From: Syngnathus acus
Lineage: Eukaryota > Chordata > Actinopteri > Syngnathiformes > Syngnathidae
Assembly (NCBI RefSeq): GCF_901709675.1
Contig: NC_051092.1
Coordinates: forward strand, 9,008,491 to 9,072,490
Length of the DNA stretch: 64,000 nt
Direction of reading: 5' to 3'
Below are positions 60,945-64,000 of this stretch, in pieces. The translations under genes were made by a program, and so were the position numbers. How positions within the stretch are numbered: position 1 is the first letter of the stretch; each line of letters starts with the position of its first letter. The notes beneath the pieces were generated by a model. That model saw only the letters and a list, made by a program, of their open reading frames with translations, had not been told where the DNA came from and ran no database searches.

Positions 60945-62900
60945 CGTCTGTTTCTGTGAATGTCTTGAGTGCACTGCTTAGCTTAAATTCAAAGTCAAAT
61001 CTGGTAATCTAGGTTAGGAATCATTCAGTGCAATTTATTAGACTGTTCTAATAGTGAGCTGGAATATTTACTAAAAAGGTTGGACTGTTGAGCAACTCTA
61101 TTTCTAAACAATTTCTGAATTATTCTAAAATGTACTAACTTTACTTGTACCACTGACAAGTGCCTTTTCTTCCAGATTCTTTTACACTTAGTGCTCCAGG
61201 GTCACAGCCCTGTGAGCGTCAAATTGTCCAAAATGATTTGGTAATATAAGATTGGGAGGCGACAGGAGTGTGTAACCCAACATGTGCTTTAAGTGTTCCA
61301 AAACTTTGAAGTAATTAACATACATTTTCACATCACCCGAATGTCAACAAGAGTGGACCATGGTCTTTCTCACTCACAGCCGAGCCAACTTCACCCTTGA
61401 AGAATTTGCTAAAGTGCCAAGCGTCATGCAAGAGAACCAGAATGTCAGGAATCCAGTCCCGCAGATAGAGAAGAGAGTGTCCGCTCTTGTGAGAGACCGT
61501 TGTAATGCATCATGGGAGATATGGCCAAGAGCTCTGAGGTTTCTGGAGGAGAGCTGAAGGGCTGGGCTCGTGTCTTATTTAGAAACCTGTTTTGTCCTTA
61601 TCGTGTCACTCACCTTGTGCAGACTCACTTTTCAGCTGTGTGTGTTCAAACTTTGAGTGAGTCGAGGTGGCGGCATGAGAAAACGAGACGTCTGGCTTCG
61701 ATCGAGGTGACAATCAAGTCCAGACTTATGTCAAAATGCCTTTTGGTTTAATGTCGTGCACAGTCTGTTCTCTGAGACTGAAAATTTTGATTAGTTTTGG
61801 TGGTTTGACCGCAGAACAATGTGCTATTGATGCTGTGTGTGGGATTTACTAACAAAGACTCATTCTATCTCAAAACTTTCATTTCATTTTGATAGGATGA
61901 AAATTTAACTTCTAAGGGCAACATTAAAATGATAAACTTACACTTATTGAGAATTTAGGGGCCTCCATAAATCGAACATAAATGTTTATGCACCTGGGCG
62001 AACTTGTAGATGCCACACATTGCAGAAGGTCAAAATGTTATTTTTACGTTTAGACACGACTCTTGATGGTTGCCGACAACAACACACATCCCTTCCTTGA
62101 TTTTCCACACTTGACCTGTCATTGGCCAATCATTCCCCAGCGTAGAACACGCTAAGATTTTCCTGGAAGCACTTATTTGAATCCAGTGACACACTTTACA
62201 ATACTGATTTGGAAATGCTCTATCCGATTCAACTTGTTAGGTGATTGTGATTAAAATGATGCAGTTGGGAGTGACACGTGCTTTAAGGCACGACTGAAAG
62301 GAAATGTTTCTTTTGTTCCTTTGCAAAGAACCCAAACTAATCCAAATAAATGCAGGCTGTGAATAAAAATAACAGTCAAATACAGTGGTGAGAAGACAGG
62401 GCTAGCTATTCGAAACACTGACTGATATCCAATTACAATCTAAATTCTAACATTTGTTCTATAAAATGGTATTACTTTACAATTCGTGTGTTGGCTACAC
62501 TGCTACTCAGTAGCAATTTTACTGTGGCTGTTAGATCAAATCAGATTTCAGCCCCTATGTGCTGCCATTTCAATGTTATCTGCTCAGAGTGTTCACATTA
62601 GCGCTGGCCACTTTAACTTCAACTCTAAACAAGAGGACAGTTTCTTGAACCCATCAGATTAGTCCGTGCGGGACATGAGGGCAGCCACCACCAAAATGTT
62701 CTATGAATGTTAGATCTTCAGCCCACCCAATACAGTCTTCAACCTAATCTGCTCAAAATCCATATCGAGTCGGTTAGCAATCCTGAATTTTAGTATGCAA
62801 GATAGTTACAAAAGTGAAGAAAGGTGAAGACCAAAAGTGGGCTTAATGATGTCGCTTGCCATCTTCTCTTCCTCATTGAGCACAAGTGCACACACAGGAC
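60945..62900. other. Gene-free stretch after nap1l4
   Basis: No supported gene. Between 61360 and 61560 both strands keep open, protein-like frames but no confirmed splice borders. This could be an exon of an unrecognised gene or chance. Confidence 0.45.
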
Positions 62901-62907
62901 GCTCTCT

Positions 62908-63564
62908 TCATCCCTCCGGCAGCTGCAGTCGGAGCCACTGTTGCGCTCTTGGCTCCAAGGTGCTCTTGGCAGCACTTGTAAACTGTGCGTACGTGACCAC
63001 AGAGTATGCGAACAAGTCGGCTTGTGTGGACTCTTTTGTGCGTTCGGAAGCGATGCGAGCCAAATCTTGTTCCAGAGAGGATGAGGGGATAGAGGGTCAC
63101 TTATGCTGATGACCTTCCGGTGACCTTTACAAGTCACCGAGCGTGATGAAGAGCTCATCGCCTGTTGCTGGTGTTGACACATGGATCACGCGTCTATGCA
63201 GACACTACGATCTAACATTGTTGCCGGTTATTCTATGTAGTATGTATCTGTCATCAAGAAGAGATGTCACCAGACTTTTCAGCCAGGCCAAACAATAAAT
63301 ATACTGCCAATGCATACTTCTGGTTCATTCATAGTCTGCCACACCATATCCATGCTATTTGTTGCCCTGGCTGTAGGTCAAGCGTGAGGCCTAAACCCAT
63401 CAAGTGCAAAATCCCACCCATGGCTTCTATCACGGATTACCTTCAATAATATGGAAATAGTCCTTGTTGATCACATGATCTCCTTTGAGGCTTCGCAGAC
63501 GCTTCATTATAGGACAGGCGGGGCGACGGCAGACCTGCATAGCTGCCATTCTTTGACAAAGTCT
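62908..63564 (-). CDS. Putative 3' end of an unrecognised gene, two exons
   Basis: I do not recognise the product. On the minus strand an exon 63564-63441 follows a good acceptor with a pyrimidine tract (ctctgtcccgttccag) and ends GAAG|gtaatc in phase 1. A second exon at 63065-62908 follows 'ctctctggaacaag' and begins with the two bases needed to complete the codon. Joined, they give 93 codons without a stop, beginning RLCQRMAAMQVCRRP, passing VINKDYFHIIEDLARIASER and SVVTYAQFTSAAKSTLEPRA, and closing WLRLQLPEG-stop. No signal peptide, membrane segment or known motif is visible. Upstream exons would lie beyond the window. In human the gene after NAP1L4 is CARS1; this does not look like it. 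A processed pseudogene or chance open frames remain possible. Confidence 0.4.
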
Positions 63565-64000
63565 CTGGAACGGGACAGAGGTAGACACACTAGCTCTCAC
63601 CGCAGACTCTTTAATTGCAGATGGTGCAATTAATATGGCCTGACATTTACTGTGTCTAATGGCATTCTGTCGCTGCACATGTCAACGTAAGTAGGATCAC
63701 GTGAATAAAATGCTGCGCTGAGTGTCACAAGGAAATAGTACACATTTTATTGCACCACAGGTATGCCAGAGATGTCGTTGATACTATTTTTAGCCAGATC
63801 TTATTGTTACCAAGATGCATTCTTCCAAACAGGAAGTGAAGGTGCAATGTAACCATTGATAACATAACTGACTAGTGGAAAATGCATGCTAGAAGTTTTT
63901 CTTTTTTTCTTCCTCCAACAGTTCCTCCGGCAACACTATGTTTGACACTCATCAGCCATTTGTTCTTTTTCCCACGCTGCTGAATGCCACCCGTGCGCAC
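63565..64000. other. Right edge, no clear gene
   Basis: No exon could be confirmed. If the minus-strand gene at 62.9-63.6 kb is real, this is part of its intron. Confidence 0.4.

Overview
This is teleost fish genomic DNA, probably from a percomorph. The evidence is spliced vertebrate genes with short GT-AG introns, fish-type interspersed repeats (tRNA-derived SINEs, hAT and other MITEs, a solo LTR, a LINE 3' end) and very dense microsatellites. Three vertebrate genes can be rebuilt exon by exon with matching phases. They are igf2 (minus, 31.0-34.8 kb, 216 aa), th (tyrosine hydroxylase, minus, 37.4-43.0 kb, 489 aa) and nap1l4 (plus, 53.6-59.8 kb, 360 aa). This is the fish counterpart of the human 11p15.5 TH-INS-IGF2...NAP1L4 neighbourhood. 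No insulin gene lies between th and igf2 here.

Layout. Positions 1-28 kb hold no gene I can recognise; this stretch lies downstream of igf2 and contains repeats and microsatellites. From about 28.0-31.0 kb is the probable long 3'UTR of igf2, followed by its four coding exons and a TATA promoter near 34.97 kb. A 2.6 kb gap separates igf2 from th. th has 13 coding exons and a promoter with a perfect cAMP response element and a TATA box (43.05-43.09 kb). The region 43.1-52.6 kb is intergenic, with two full SINE copies in tandem, long AT/GT tracts, a MITE and a LINE fragment. nap1l4 starts with a probable noncoding exon near 52.7 kb and has 13 coding exons with a MITE in one intron. At 62.9-63.6 kb, two phase-compatible minus-strand exons suggest the 3' end of a further gene that I cannot name.

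Functionally the genes are not one pathway. igf2 encodes a secreted growth factor, th the rate-limiting enzyme of catecholamine synthesis, and nap1l4 a histone chaperone. Their proximity is ancestral synteny. No CRISPR, bacterial or viral gene system is present.
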